Shown: positions 32,552-33,263 of the stretch, in pieces
Layout of the letters: every line of letters starts with the position of its first letter
Numbering within the stretch: position 1 is the first letter of the stretch
NCBI GenBank assembly: GCA_029259845.1
Contig: JAJDEI010000066.1
Location: 1-33,263 of the forward strand
Length of the DNA stretch: 33,263 nucleotides
From: Planctomycetaceae bacterium
GTDB lineage: Bacteria > Planctomycetota > Planctomycetia > Planctomycetales > Planctomycetaceae
Direction of reading: 5' to 3'
The notes under the pieces: model-generated
Database searches by the model: none
What the model saw: the letters and a program-made list of their open reading frames with translations, nothing else
What the model was told of the DNA's origin: nothing
Program-made: the position numbers and the translations under genes

Positions 32552-32579
32552 TTGACATCCTCTGCGGCTCGGCTATCAT
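32552..32579 (+). promoter_or_regulatory. Sigma70-type rRNA promoter
   Basis: TTGACA at 32552-32557 (perfect -35) and TATCAT at 32574-32579 (5 of 6 for the -10 box) separated by 16 nt. This is the best promoter match in the window. Transcription would start near 32586, giving a leader of about 235 nt before 16S rRNA. Confidence 0.8.
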
Positions 32580-32633
32580 TCCTCTCGCACCACAGATGTG
32601 GTCACGGTCGTCTGGCCGCAAGCTGGACGGCTT

Positions 32634-32649
32634 TGTTCTTTGGCAATTT
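32634..32649 (+). promoter_or_regulatory. boxA-like antitermination element
   Basis: TGTTCTTTGGCAATTT resembles the rrn boxA (TGCTCTTTAACAATTT in E. coli), differing at 3 of 16 positions. It lies about 50 nt after the predicted transcription start and 170 nt before the 16S 5' end, the expected position for NusB/S10-dependent antitermination. A small ACCACA/TGTGGT hairpin is nearby at 32589-32602. Confidence 0.6.
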
Positions 32650-32819
32650 GGTTGGTGACCCTGTAAATACAGAGAGTCAGCGTTTGTACGTGTTGACTGG
32701 CTGATAGGGGCGGCTCTTGCGGCAAGCATGTCTTGCCATAGGGAAATGCCCCAACGATTAGACTTTTCGTCTGCTACCATCAGTGCTGAATCCCTTGCGG
32801 TTTAGTGCTGTTATGCAGT

Positions 32820-33263
<444 letters not shown>

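Overview
The window comes from a planctomycete. The clearest evidence is the 5' part of a 16S rRNA gene at the right end. Positions 33153-33170 read ACACCTACGGGTGGCTGC, the target of probe EUB338-II, which replaces the usual bacterial EUB338 site in Planctomycetales. The gene content agrees: a YTV-repeat secreted protein, a membrane Ser/Thr kinase with a large C-terminal ectodomain, secreted PmoA-like, ThuA-like and PQQ-propeller proteins, a cytochrome c' type haem protein, and GC-rich DNA with wide spacers full of palindromic repeats. I cannot assign a genus.

Layout. 1-6.1 kb: a receiver/HATPase signalling protein, a metallophosphoesterase, a small orphan protein and the kinase. 6.2-15.1 kb: seven minus-strand genes. 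In transcription order they are class I fructose-bisphosphate aldolase (fbaB), ferredoxin-NADP reductase, phosphoketolase (xfp), an ornithine cyclodeaminase-family protein, acetate kinase (ackA), an unrecognised protein and a host-attachment-family protein. Together xfp and ackA would turn fructose-6-P or xylulose-5-P into acetyl-P and then acetate plus ATP. csrA is divergent from fbaB across a 540 bp spacer. 16.1-20.1 kb: three plus-strand exported proteins (cytochrome c', a propeller-like/PmoA-like fusion, a PQQ propeller). 19.9-24.6 kb: a desaturase whose 3' end overlaps the propeller gene antisense, an exported alpha/beta hydrolase, a PfkB-family sugar kinase, and a Gfo/Idh-like protein lacking the usual EKP motif. 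25.0-26.4 kb: the YTV protein with a strong terminator. 27.0-32.1 kb: a ThuA-like protein, a dihydroorotate dehydrogenase-like protein translationally coupled to an unrecognised gene, and an Nramp-family transporter. 32.5 kb to the end: rRNA promoter, boxA-like leader and 16S rRNA cut by the window edge.

Most unusual: the Nramp-like transporter carries about 120 residues of aspartate-rich DxDxDG (EF-hand/dockerin-like) motifs in the loop between predicted TM5 and TM6, and its TM1 lacks the canonical DPGN metal-binding motif. It may be a calcium-sensing or calcium-gated transporter that moves something other than Mn/Fe. Also notable are about nine different intergenic palindrome families, one with a compensatory base-pair change and a GTAG foot as in REP elements; the antisense-encoded tail of the desaturase; and the phosphoketolase cluster with a reductase and a cyclodeaminase-like enzyme inside it.

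Limits: all functions rest on motif recognition by eye. No database search, alignment, structure prediction or promoter scoring was run.
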